Assembly (NCBI GenBank): GCA_949284985.1
Contig: CASDWY010000007.1
Coordinates: 1 to 40,280, forward strand
DNA length: 40,280 bases
From: an uncultured bacterium
Lineage (GTDB): Bacteria; Cyanobacteriota; Vampirovibrionia; Gastranaerophilales; Gastranaerophilaceae
Direction: 5' to 3'
Shown here: positions 15,008 to 23,900 of the stretch, one piece after another
Numbering within the stretch: the stretch's first letter is position 1
Layout of the letters: each line of letters opens with the position of its first letter
Notes under the pieces: model-generated
Seen by the model: the letters and a program-made list of their open reading frames with translations, nothing else
Databases searched by the model: none
What the model was told of the DNA's origin: nothing
Made by a program: the position numbers and the translations under genes

Positions 15008-15019
15008 GCCCAATTGGGC
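15008..15019. promoter_or_regulatory. 12-bp perfect palindrome upstream of the histidine kinase
   Basis: GCCCAATTGGGC, followed 26 bases later by a perfect TATAAT (15046-15051) and the kinase ATG at 15087. No clear -35 hexamer is present; the palindrome sits just upstream of where it should be, so it may be an activator or repressor site. GC-rich relative to its surroundings. Confidence 0.35.
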
Positions 15020-15086
15020 TATATCCTTTCTGTAGAAAATTTGTTTATAATAAACCAAATCTGATTATGCGACAGGGAGTTGTAAA

Positions 15087-16370
15087 ATGGATAGTGCCAA
15101 AGGAATAGTGCTAAGGAGTTTGGGGGTATGTTGTTCGGGGTTCTTTTTAATAGGAATTAATGAAATTATGCGTGGCGGAATATTTTTTGGAGATATTTTC
15201 GCCATTTGTTTATTTACTACTTTATTTGTATATGGAATGAGAACTTTAATAAAAATTGACAAAAGGCATTATCGTACTCAAATAATTTCTGAGCTTTCAC
15301 AAATGCATGCGATAATGAATAATACGCCTTTTTTAATCTTATTAAGGGATATTAACGGTCAGGTTATTGTGGCAAATGAGTTTTGTAGAGAATTGTTTGG
15401 CTTAAGTTCTAAAAATTTAATAGGTAAAAATATATTTGAGCTGATAAATAATCCTGAAATTTTTATAAAGTCTGATTTTGAGGTTATTGATTGTAAAAAG
15501 AAAGTTTTAATGGAGTGTTTTGTTGGAACCAAATATGGTTATCAGGGTTGGTGCAGAATTATAAAATCTCCTATGTTTGATAAGTTAGGTAATGTAGAGG
15601 GAATAGTTGTAGTATTAGAAAATATTGAATCAGAGAAAGATTTAGCAAACAAGAAAAGTACTTTTGTTGCGACACTTGTTCATGATTTAAAGACTCCAAC
15701 AATAGCCCAAATAAGAGCTATAGATGTGCTTATGAAAAATGGATTAGGTTGCTTTAGTGAAACTCAATATGAAATATTAAAGCAAATAAAATCATCATGT
15801 AATTATATGTACGATTTAATTTTTACAGTTATAGAAACTTATTTATATGATTGGGGACAAACAAAAGTTTTTTATGAAGAATTTGATTTAATTAAGTTAT
15901 TTTATGAGGTGAAATATGAATTATCTAACTTGATGGAAGAAAAAGGGCAAAATTTTATTGTCGTAGCGCCCGAGTTAAAGTGTTATGTAAATGCAGATCG
16001 AATGCAGCTAAAAAGGGTGCTTGTAAATCTTGTTGGTAACGCAATTAAATATGGTTATAAAAATTCTGAAATTGAAATTAACTTGCAGGATAAAACAGAT
16101 GAAATTATAGTGAGTGTAAAAAATTGTTCAGATTATATTACAGAAGATAAGTTGGCAGATATATATGAAAAATTTAAAACAGCAGCAAATGCAAAGTTTA
16201 GAAAAACCGGGACCGGTTTGGGGCTTTATATTACAAAACAAATAATTAAAGCACATAATGGGCAAGTTTTTGCTTTAAGTGATAAAAATAAAACTTGTAC
16301 TTTTGGGTTTTCACTGCCAAAACAAATTATAAAAGAGAAAGCTATAGTTGATATGTGTGGAGATATATGA
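15087..16370 (+). CDS. Membrane-bound PAS sensor histidine kinase (orphan)
   Basis: 427 residues. Two transmembrane helices (about 9-27 and 33-53) with almost no periplasmic loop, then a PAS domain (about 66-182, starting ELSQMHAIMNNTPFLILLRD), a HisKA dimerisation domain with phospho-acceptor His199 in LVHDLKTP, and an HATPase domain with N-box LVNLVGNAIKYG, F-box region YEKFKTAAN and G2 box GTGLGLYI. The short extracellular part and PAS domain suggest sensing of an intracellular or membrane signal. GGGAG seven bases upstream of ATG. No response regulator is adjacent; the next two genes are an unknown protein and a prepilin-like gene, 32 and 20 bases apart, suggesting co-transcription. Confidence 0.9.
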   Translation: MDSAKGIVLRSLGVCCSGFFLIGINEIMRGGIFFGDIFAICLFTTLFVYGMRTLIKIDKRHYRTQIISELSQMHAIMNNTPFLILLRDINGQVIVANEFCRELFGLSSKNLIGKNIFELINNPEIFIKSDFEVIDCKKKVLMECFVGTKYGYQGWCRIIKSPMFDKLGNVEGIVVVLENIESEKDLANKKSTFVATLVHDLKTPTIAQIRAIDVLMKNGLGCFSETQYEILKQIKSSCNYMYDLIFTVIETYLYDWGQTKVFYEEFDLIKLFYEVKYELSNLMEEKGQNFIVVAPELKCYVNADRMQLKRVLVNLVGNAIKYGYKNSEIEINLQDKTDEIIVSVKNCSDYITEDKLADIYEKFKTAANAKFRKTGTGLGLYITKQIIKAHNGQVFALSDKNKTCTFGFSLPKQIIKEKAIVDMCGDI

Positions 16371-16402
16371 TAGGATTAAAAATAATTTTAATAGGAGGGA
16401 TA

Positions 16403-16816
16403 ATGAAAGTATCATCTATTTCAATGGGAAAGAAAGTTCAATCCTTTGGGAAATTGGAGTTTGGGTATTCAGTTCTACAAAGCTTATCTGCAAAAAGTGT
16501 ACCTGTAGGATTTAAAAAACAATTAGGAGAAGTAGTAAATATAATCAAAGATAATAAGTTTAATAAAAAGAGGTATGTTGATATCATATTAGAAAGTGAA
16601 AGAGGGCATAAAGACGGTGAATATTCCTTTTATGGAGTTATTTCAAGTAAGAAAACCGGAGTGCCAATGCATCCATTCTATAGAATTAAAATTGATACAA
16701 CACCGGATGTTGTAAAGCAGTTTAAACTTTGGTTGGAAACTTGGGACAATATGTATTCGCCAGAGTTTTTGAAAAAATACAAAATGGTGCTTAAAGAGAT
16801 TTGTAAGAAAAAATAA
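16403..16816 (+). CDS. Protein of unknown function between kinase and prepilin genes
   Basis: 137 residues from ATG 16403, which has a strong AGGAGG seven bases upstream; an in-frame ATG at 16355 overlaps the kinase and lacks a ribosome site. No signal peptide or transmembrane helix. The N-terminal 17 residues are polar with an SFGK element. The rest is a mixed alpha/beta pattern rich in Lys, with a central beta segment (EYSFYGVISSKKTGVPMHPFYRIKID) and a helical C-terminus ending KKK. I do not recognise the family. Position between an orphan kinase and a prepilin-like gene suggests a shared surface-related unit, but no function can be assigned. Confidence 0.75.
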   Translation: MKVSSISMGKKVQSFGKLEFGYSVLQSLSAKSVPVGFKKQLGEVVNIIKDNKFNKKRYVDIILESERGHKDGEYSFYGVISSKKTGVPMHPFYRIKIDTTPDVVKQFKLWLETWDNMYSPEFLKKYKMVLKEICKKK

Positions 16817-16836
16817 AAATAAAGGTCGTTTTTTTA

Positions 16837-17709
16837 GTGAAAAAACATATAAAATACAGAGCTATGACATTGGCTGAAATTCTTATTGTTATTGCAATAT
16901 TTGGGTTTATTGCGATATTGGTAGTGCCTAGATTTATGTACAATTATGAAAAACTTGTAATAGAAACAAATTTAAAAGAGGCATATTCAGTTTTATCAAA
17001 GGCAGTTAAAATGTCAGAAATTGATCATGGTCCTGTTGAAAAGTGGCCTTATGACAGTTTCCCGAGGAGTGAAGAGGGGTCTAAAGCATTTGCACAAGAA
17101 TATTTAACACCATATTTAAAAATAGTTCATGAATGTAAATGGAATGACGCAAAATCGCCTAAGTGTTTTGCAGGAGAGGGACCGTATAGAGAGGGTAAGA
17201 ATTCCGGATGGAATGGTTGGTATTCTTCTGCCGGTTTTCCTGTTTCTCCATGGGCAGGGAATGCACCCTTAAGGGCGTATCAGTTTATGTTAGAAAATGG
17301 TATGGGGGTTAATGTAACAAATTATGTCAACAGTTGTCATAATTATGTAAAAATAACCGTTGATATTGATGAACCCGGTCGTGGATATTCTATTTTAGGT
17401 CGGGATGTATTTGTGTTTACATTGGGTTGCAATAAAAACAGAAGGGCATATCCTAAAATTACTTCCGGTTTTGGTCCGGGAGTGGAGTATATGAACTGTG
17501 GTGGGCATGGGTATTTTTCCGGATATACATTTGAGCAGGTTCAAGCAAGCTGGTCTCCTTGTTGGACAACTGCTAATAATTTTGGTGCACAGAATTGTGG
17601 TACGGCAGGAGGTTGTGGTTGTGCGGCTTTAATTGCACTTGATGGTTGGAGAATTACTGATAGATATAGATTGGATTTGATAGCTAAAAAACCGAGGAAA
17701 ATGGAGTAA
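16837..17709 (+). CDS. Large prepilin-like protein, Cys-rich
   Basis: 290 residues starting at GTG. Leader MKKHIKYRA precedes MTLAEILIVIAIFGFIAILVVPRFM, a type IV pilin-type helix with Glu at +5; -1 is Ala and +1 is Met instead of Phe. The mature domain has about ten Cys, including CGTAGGCGCAA near the end, implying several disulfides. It is rich in Gly, Trp and Tyr, and contains VDIDEPGRGYSILGRDVFVFTL and a C-terminal LDGWRI. These last two elements are shared with the prepilin-like gene at 8654-9391. Probably a minor pilin or tip adhesin. Last gene of the apparent kinase-unknown-prepilin unit. Confidence 0.8.
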   Translation: MKKHIKYRAMTLAEILIVIAIFGFIAILVVPRFMYNYEKLVIETNLKEAYSVLSKAVKMSEIDHGPVEKWPYDSFPRSEEGSKAFAQEYLTPYLKIVHECKWNDAKSPKCFAGEGPYREGKNSGWNGWYSSAGFPVSPWAGNAPLRAYQFMLENGMGVNVTNYVNSCHNYVKITVDIDEPGRGYSILGRDVFVFTLGCNKNRRAYPKITSGFGPGVEYMNCGGHGYFSGYTFEQVQASWSPCWTTANNFGAQNCGTAGGCGCAALIALDGWRITDRYRLDLIAKKPRKME

Positions 17710-17790
17710 ATAATTTTTGCATTTGAGTTTTTTAGTGTAAAATAAAATTATAGAATTTATTTAAAAAATAAGTTTAAAAATATTTAAAAT

Positions 17791-17864
17791 GCCTCGGTAG
17801 CTCAGTTGGATAGAGCGCCTCCGTCCTAAGGAGGGCGTCGTTGGTTCGAGTCCAATCCGGGGTA
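17791..17864 (+). tRNA. tRNA-Arg, anticodon CCT
   Basis: Full cloverleaf: acceptor GCCTCGG / CCGGGGT, D arm GCTC...GAGC, anticodon stem CCTCC / GGAGG with loop GTCCTAA (anticodon CCT, reading AGG), variable loop GCGTC, T arm GTTGG-TTCGAGT-CCAAT, and discriminator A. The 3' CCA is not encoded. The first acceptor pair is a G-U wobble. Confidence 0.93.
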
Positions 17865-17880
17865 TTTTTGTATAAATAAT

Positions 17881-18603
17881 TTATTTTTGTTTAGGTAGGC
17901 AAAGGTCATCACATAATATTATTAGAATGTTTTCACCTTTTTTAGCGTGGTATTTAAGTCCAGGTGTAATAAGCCCTGTTATAAGACCTACAGTACATCC
18001 TACAGGGATACCTATTGCTAAACCAACACCTATTTTAGCGGGATTAGGAATAAATGCAAAACCAACGCCAGAACCGGCACCAACAGCACCAAGTCCTATT
18101 GTGGATGCGGCAAGTTTACCTGTAGTCATCCAAGGTCCTTCTTTAAGGGTGGAGTCTTTAGTAAAAGGTTTTGCAGACATTGCAATGGCACTACCATCAG
18201 GTAAAATTAAGCATTCAAATTTTAAATAAACTCTGGCATTTTTGTTCCATATTTTTTGTTTCTCAATTTTTATTACTGTTGCTACAACTTTTGAGCAAGC
18301 AGGAATAAGCAAAGTACCTTCTTGGGTATAGATACTTTCGGGGACTAAAAAGTTAACGCGATCTCCTGCACATGCTTTGTCTGACCAAAATTTGCATTCA
18401 AATGCTACTTTAAAAACGTTGCCCTGACATATAATATTTTTTAAATTTGTTATTATGACACGATTACAAGGTGCATTTTTTTCAGTGAACATATGTTCTT
18501 CACTCAAAATTTGTTCTTGGCAATTACAATTATCATTGGCTAACACAGGTAATGCCGGTGAAAATAAAAATATTGAAAGTATTATTGAGAATAATTTTTT
18601 CAT
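17881..18603 (-). CDS. Exported protein with glycine-rich hydrophobic tail, unknown function
   Basis: 240 residues. Signal peptide about 1-22 (ending PVLA), a mature N-terminus with many Cys (CNCQ, APCN, IICQ, FECKFWSDKACAG), and a beta-rich domain whose core VNFLVPESIYTQEGTLLIPACSKVVATV and LPDGSAIAMSA loosely recalls the 'value set by default/pore' beta-barrel fold of TrbI/VirB10-like proteins. A long Gly/Ala/Ile-rich stretch (about 165-215, with repeated GxG) could span or insert into a membrane. The similarity is an impression only. Standing between a tRNA and the TPS locus in the opposite orientation, it gives no context clue. Confidence 0.6.
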   Translation of the reverse strand: MKKLFSIILSIFLFSPALPVLANDNCNCQEQILSEEHMFTEKNAPCNRVIITNLKNIICQGNVFKVAFECKFWSDKACAGDRVNFLVPESIYTQEGTLLIPACSKVVATVIKIEKQKIWNKNARVYLKFECLILPDGSAIAMSAKPFTKDSTLKEGPWMTTGKLAASTIGLGAVGAGSGVGFAFIPNPAKIGVGLAIGIPVGCTVGLITGLITPGLKYHAKKGENILIILCDDLCLPKQK

Positions 18604-19085
18604 AGTTTAATGTTATAAAATTTTTAGAAATAATCCATTAGTCTTTTGGTAAGCCAAAGGACTCTTTAAATTATTTTGTAATTGTAATTTTAAAAAATAA
18701 TTAGAATTATAATTGGAGTAAGTTATAAAATTTAAGTTACTTGTTAATAAATGTAAATTAAAAAAATGGTTTTATTAAAGTTAATTGTTAACTTGTCGAT
18801 AAAGTTAGCGGATAGAATAATTTTAATTCAAGAAAGGAATAAAAATTCTTTGTTTATATAGGTTAGAGTGTAAAATAAAAGTAAATTATGTCTAAATAAT
18901 ATTGAAATTAAGTTTTTTAGATGTAAAAAAATATTTATATTTTTATATTTTTATATTTTTTGTGTAAATCTACTACAATTTCATTATGCATAAAAGTTAT
19001 TATTGTAGTATTATAAACAAAGGTATATTTAGTAATATTTTAAGAATAAATTATTGAAGTACATTAAAATAAAATGGATTAATAA
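18604..19085. other. 482-base AT-rich intergenic region upstream of the TPS locus
   Basis: No gene seen. It holds a 10-bp stem-loop at 18640-18663 (AGTCTTTTGG-TAAG-CCAAAGGACT, one G-U pair) and a tandem repeat of ATATTTTT, three exact copies at 18937-18960 with a partial fourth before them. It should contain divergent promoters for the gene at 17881-18603 and for tpsB. No hexamer pair is convincing in such AT-rich sequence. Confidence 0.6.
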
Positions 19086-20870
19086 ATGAAAAAGACTGTT
19101 AAATTATTAATAACTGCATTTGTCTTGACAATATCAAGCTCAGCGTTTGCTCTTGATATGATGGGTCCGTCTGCTACGCAGGAAATGAAAAGAATACAAC
19201 AAAGTTCTTTTGAAAGATATGCGCCAGAAAAAATCAATGAAAGTTATGAGAAAAAAGAAATTGAAAAAAATAATGATGGTAAGGCACAAGAAAAAATTGA
19301 TGAAAAACTGCAAGAGCTTGATAGTTCTAATCAATTAAGCGGACAAGTAGAAAATCAAAAAGTTTTTATTGCTGTACAAAGAGTTGAATTTCCTAATTCT
19401 GCAGTTTTTTCACAAGAAGAACTTCAAAAGTTTGCAGAACCTTTAATTGGGAAAACAGTTACTGTAGATGAAATTAATAAAGTAATTGAAGCAATATCGA
19501 AAGCATATGTAAGTGCAGATTATTTTACATCGCGAGCATATTTGCCGGAGCAAAATGTTAGTGATGGAGTTTTGAGGATAGCTCTTTATGAAGGTAGAGT
19601 TGGAAAAATTACTGTAGAAAATAATAAATGGACAAAAAGTTCATATATTACAAACAGAATAGATACAAAAGAAGGAGATTTGTTTAAGCTTAGAGCATTA
19701 GAGAAACAAGTGATAGGCTTTAACAATAGTAATGATGTAAAATTAAATGTTAAAATAAAACCCGGAGAGGAAGTTGGAACAACAGATGTAGCAATAACTA
19801 CAGATGATAAATTACCGTTCCACATAACAGGTATATTTGATAATATGGGTCGTGAAAACATCGGCGTACTTAGAGGTGGTGCAGTATTATCCGCAGATAG
19901 TTTATTTGGGGTTCGAGACAGGCTGGCAGCTGGGGCATATTTAGGGAAAAGTTCTCAGATAGCTTTTGCAGATTATAATATTCCTATAAATAAAAAAGGT
20001 ACAAGAGTTGGTGCGTCATTTTCATTTAACCATGTAAAAGTAACAAGCGGTCCTTTTAAAGATTTTAATATTAATGGTAAAACATTTGCATATACAGGTT
20101 ACGTAAATCATCCTCTTGTTCAAAAAACCGGAGTACAAGTTAATTCATATACATCTGGAAATATTAGATTAACAACAACAAATGCCGGTGGATTTAAATT
20201 GTACGATACAAACAGTTTTTCTGGTACGCAGGGGATTAATGGTCGTTGGGATACGGAAAAAGGTATTTGGTTAACAGGTCATTATGCGAGCGTGGGTTAT
20301 TTTGATTCTCAAGGGATTGATAGAGTATTTTTCAAATATGAAGGTAATGGAACCAGATTACATGATTTTGGTCATGGGATAATTGGTGAATTTAGAATTG
20401 GAGGCCAATGGTCACCAACAGATAAATTACCATGGATTGAACAGTATCAAACTGGCGGTATGTCGAGTATTAGAGGTTATTCAGAAGGTGTTTTGATAGG
20501 TCGTTCTGGATATAATATGACAGCAGAGCTCATTACGCCTATTCCTTTTTTGCCTAAAAAATTAGGTGGTGAAAAAATTGGATATATTAATCCGAGAGAT
20601 ATAGTAAAATTTGCAGTATTTGTAGATCATGGTGCGATATTTTCAGATACAAATGGCAGTTTGCCAAGTAGCCAGTTTTTGGTTAGTGCCGGGCCTGGTT
20701 TAAGGATTAATTTATCAAATGAGCTTATGGCTCGTTTATATTGGGGCTTTGGTTTTGTTAATACTGCATATGAAGCAGATCATAAGATGGGTCGATTCCA
20801 TTTTGAACTTGCAACAAGACCGGATTTGACCAGACTCATTCATGAAAAGAATAAGAAAGAAGCGTTGTAA
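19086..20870 (+). CDS. TpsB outer-membrane transporter (FhaC/ShlB family)
   Basis: 594 residues. Signal peptide about 1-22 (SSSAFA); a charged helical segment (about 30-85) comparable to the plug helix and linker of FhaC; two POTRA domains (about 93-171 and 172-245); then a 16-strand-type barrel from about residue 250. The barrel has the conserved GIFDNMGRENIG at its start and SIRGYSEG, the VRGY-type tip of loop L6, near residue 465. It secretes the partner TpsA encoded immediately downstream by recognising its N-terminal TPS domain in the periplasm. Odd feature: after the last strand (RFHFELA) about 18 charged residues follow, so the protein does not end in the usual aromatic barrel residue. 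Weak Shine-Dalgarno. Promoter probably in the AT-rich 482-base gap upstream. Confidence 0.93.
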   Translation: MKKTVKLLITAFVLTISSSAFALDMMGPSATQEMKRIQQSSFERYAPEKINESYEKKEIEKNNDGKAQEKIDEKLQELDSSNQLSGQVENQKVFIAVQRVEFPNSAVFSQEELQKFAEPLIGKTVTVDEINKVIEAISKAYVSADYFTSRAYLPEQNVSDGVLRIALYEGRVGKITVENNKWTKSSYITNRIDTKEGDLFKLRALEKQVIGFNNSNDVKLNVKIKPGEEVGTTDVAITTDDKLPFHITGIFDNMGRENIGVLRGGAVLSADSLFGVRDRLAAGAYLGKSSQIAFADYNIPINKKGTRVGASFSFNHVKVTSGPFKDFNINGKTFAYTGYVNHPLVQKTGVQVNSYTSGNIRLTTTNAGGFKLYDTNSFSGTQGINGRWDTEKGIWLTGHYASVGYFDSQGIDRVFFKYEGNGTRLHDFGHGIIGEFRIGGQWSPTDKLPWIEQYQTGGMSSIRGYSEGVLIGRSGYNMTAELITPIPFLPKKLGGEKIGYINPRDIVKFAVFVDHGAIFSDTNGSLPSSQFLVSAGPGLRINLSNELMARLYWGFGFVNTAYEADHKMGRFHFELATRPDLTRLIHEKNKKEAL

Positions 20871-20989
20871 AATTATTCAAATTTAAATATGTAGAAATGT
20901 AAAAATTTGGAAATAAAAGCTTTAGTTTAGGGAAAAAAATACCGATTAGAATACTTAAAAGGTATATATTGAGTTATTAAAGGTGTATC

Positions 20990-23900
20990 ATGCAAAATAA
21001 CATTTTATTTAAGAGAAGTCAAAAGGGAATAGCATTTACGGCAATAGTTTCATTTTTGTTGATGCCGGTTAACATGGCAGTTGCAGCAAATAATATTACA
21101 GCCGGGAATAGCGGTATTGGAGGAATGACAAACATTACCGGAGGGCAAGGTAATGTAACAGATATTACTTCCGGGTTTGTTCAAAATGGTACGGGAATGA
21201 ACCATTTTGGCAATTTTGATATTGGAGCTGGCGGCATTGCAAACATGATTGGTGCTGACAGATATATAAACATGGTTGATAAAGGGATTAATATAAATGG
21301 TACTTTAAATGCCTTTACGAGTGGCAAATTGCCTGCAAATGTAATGTTTATTTCGCCTGAAGGCATGGCTGTTGGCGCCGGTGGTATTTTGAATGTCGGT
21401 GGACTTCAAATGATTAATACCAATGTTGGGGATTATAATTCTTTAATTCAAAAGGCAGGTACTCTTGGTGGGAATAATATAACTTTAACAGAGGCCGATA
21501 TAACTAACTTAAAAGCTGGCGGAGATGGTTTTATTCAAATTGGCGGTAAGATTTATTCTACCGGCGATGTTGTTTTGCAAGCAGGTAATGGAATATATTT
21601 TAAAGATGGGGGTATCATTGATACTACAGCAACGATTGATAGTATAAGTGGTATTGGTGATATTACATTGTTTACTAACACTGGGGACATAGTTGGAAGC
21701 AGCCAGGTAAATATTGATTCAAGCGGAAACTTGACTTTAATTGCACAAAATGGTGGTATAGGACAAGGATTAGATCCTAATCCTGCAATTTATGGTGAAC
21801 AAAAATCCGTTACTCCATTAAATGTAAAAATTGCAGAAGGTAAAAAATTAAATGTACAAGTATCAGATGAAATTTCGCAAGATGGTTCTTTTAAAGGATA
21901 TGCATCTATTGCTAATCATTCAATAGGCAATTTAAATCTTGGGAATGTAAAAGGTTCGAATGTTAAAATTGCCCATACAGGTGCAGGTTCAATTATTACA
22001 AACGAAGCTATTTCCAATGTTGATAGTATTTATTTAAATGCTGAAAAGGGTGCATTGCAAGTTAATCATGATATAACAGCTAAAAATATTGTTAGATTGA
22101 ACGGCAAGGCCCATGTTGATGCAGTTGGAAATCTTAAAGTAACTGATAATGGTTATATTTCAGTATATTCTGAATCAGGATCTATTGATATGAATGATGC
22201 AACTCTACAAATGGGTAATATAGATATTAAAGCCAAAGGCGGAGATGTGTCTCATGGAAATATTACAATAGTTGAAAGAGGAGATGCAGAAGGTACATTA
22301 AGGCTTCAAGACAATTCAAAATTGTCTACGGGTATTAAGGCTCCTGATACATTTAGATTTGATGGGGTTCATATTACTTCTGTTGATGGTAATGTTGTAC
22401 AAAAAGATGGCACTGTAATTAATTCTGCAGGGCGAGTAGATTTGACTGCAGGCGGTACAGTTAATCATACGGTTAAAGCAGCGGATTTAATTTCTGTTAA
22501 TGCGGGAAGCAGTGCTACTATTAATGCAATGGATACCGCTAGAATAGGTGATGTTTCAGCATCAAAAATTAACATTAACGGAAGTGACTTGCTTATTGAC
22601 GGAAAAGTCAAGGGAAGTTCTGTAAATATTCAATCTACAGATAAGGTTACAATTAGACCGAATACTGCGCTTGATGCTGATCACAGGACATATGGCGCTG
22701 TTGAATCAACAATAGGTGATGTTAATATAAATGCTCAAAATGGTATATTTGCAACTGAACAAAGACCGGAAGGAGCAATGATAATATCTGCAGGAAATGC
22801 AAATCTTGTTAGCACAGGTGATATAAAGACAATATCCGGAACAGATAGTAGTATTTCAATATCAGCGGCTGATAGAGTTAATGCAAAGGGTAACAATATT
22901 AACATATATTTGGCAGATAAAAATGGCGGTATCGGATTGATTGATGCAGTTGCAAACGCTAATATTGGTGCATCTGGTGATGTTAATATTTATGAAAAAA
23001 TTAATGCAGGTAATGATGTTGTTGTAAAAGCGGTTGGAAATGTAATGCAAAATATTACAGGTGTTTCAATTGCTGCAGGTAATGATATCAGTCTAACTTC
23101 AACAGGTGCAAATGTTGGGCTTGTAAACGGATTTTTAACTGTAGATGCTGACAATACAATTTTGGCAGAAGCAGCAGATAGCATATATATTGCAGGTATA
23201 GATGATCTTAATATTCTTAGTGCAGTTGCTGGAAAAGATGCAGTTTTCCAATCTCCTAAAAATATTACAATAAGCTCAGCTAAAACAGGTGGAAATTTGA
23301 CTCTTGATTCAGGTGCAAGTATTTCTGCAGTAGGTTTGTCAGTAGGTGGAAATTTATCTGCAGACGCTGTTAATAATGTTATTGTAGATGCTATTTCTGA
23401 CTTGACAATAAGTGAGATAACCGCAGGTAATAATGTTACAGTAAAAGGATTTGGTAATATATTACAAGCAGAAAATGCCCCTGCAATTAAAGCCGGCAAT
23501 GATTTGGTTATTGCTTCAAGAAATCAAAATATAGGCTCTGCGGATAATTATTTAACAGTGGATCTTGGCGGTGTCTTGGATGCGGCTGCTGAAAACGGAA
23601 GCATTTATATAGCAGGTGTTAACGATCTTAATGTTATAAGTGCAGCAGCTGGTAAAGATGCGGCTTTGAGTGCAAATAATAATTTAACAATTACTAATAC
23701 TACAGCTGGTCAAAATGTTAATTTAAATGCAGGTAACGACATTGCAGTTGCAATAGCAAATGCTGGTAAGAACATTGATGTAAACGCAACTGGAAATGTA
23801 GTTGTAGGTAATATTCTTGATGCTGGAGAAAATTTATCGGTAAATGCCGGAGGTAATATTGCTCAAACTTTGAAAGATAAAGTTGCGTTTAAGTCTGGTA

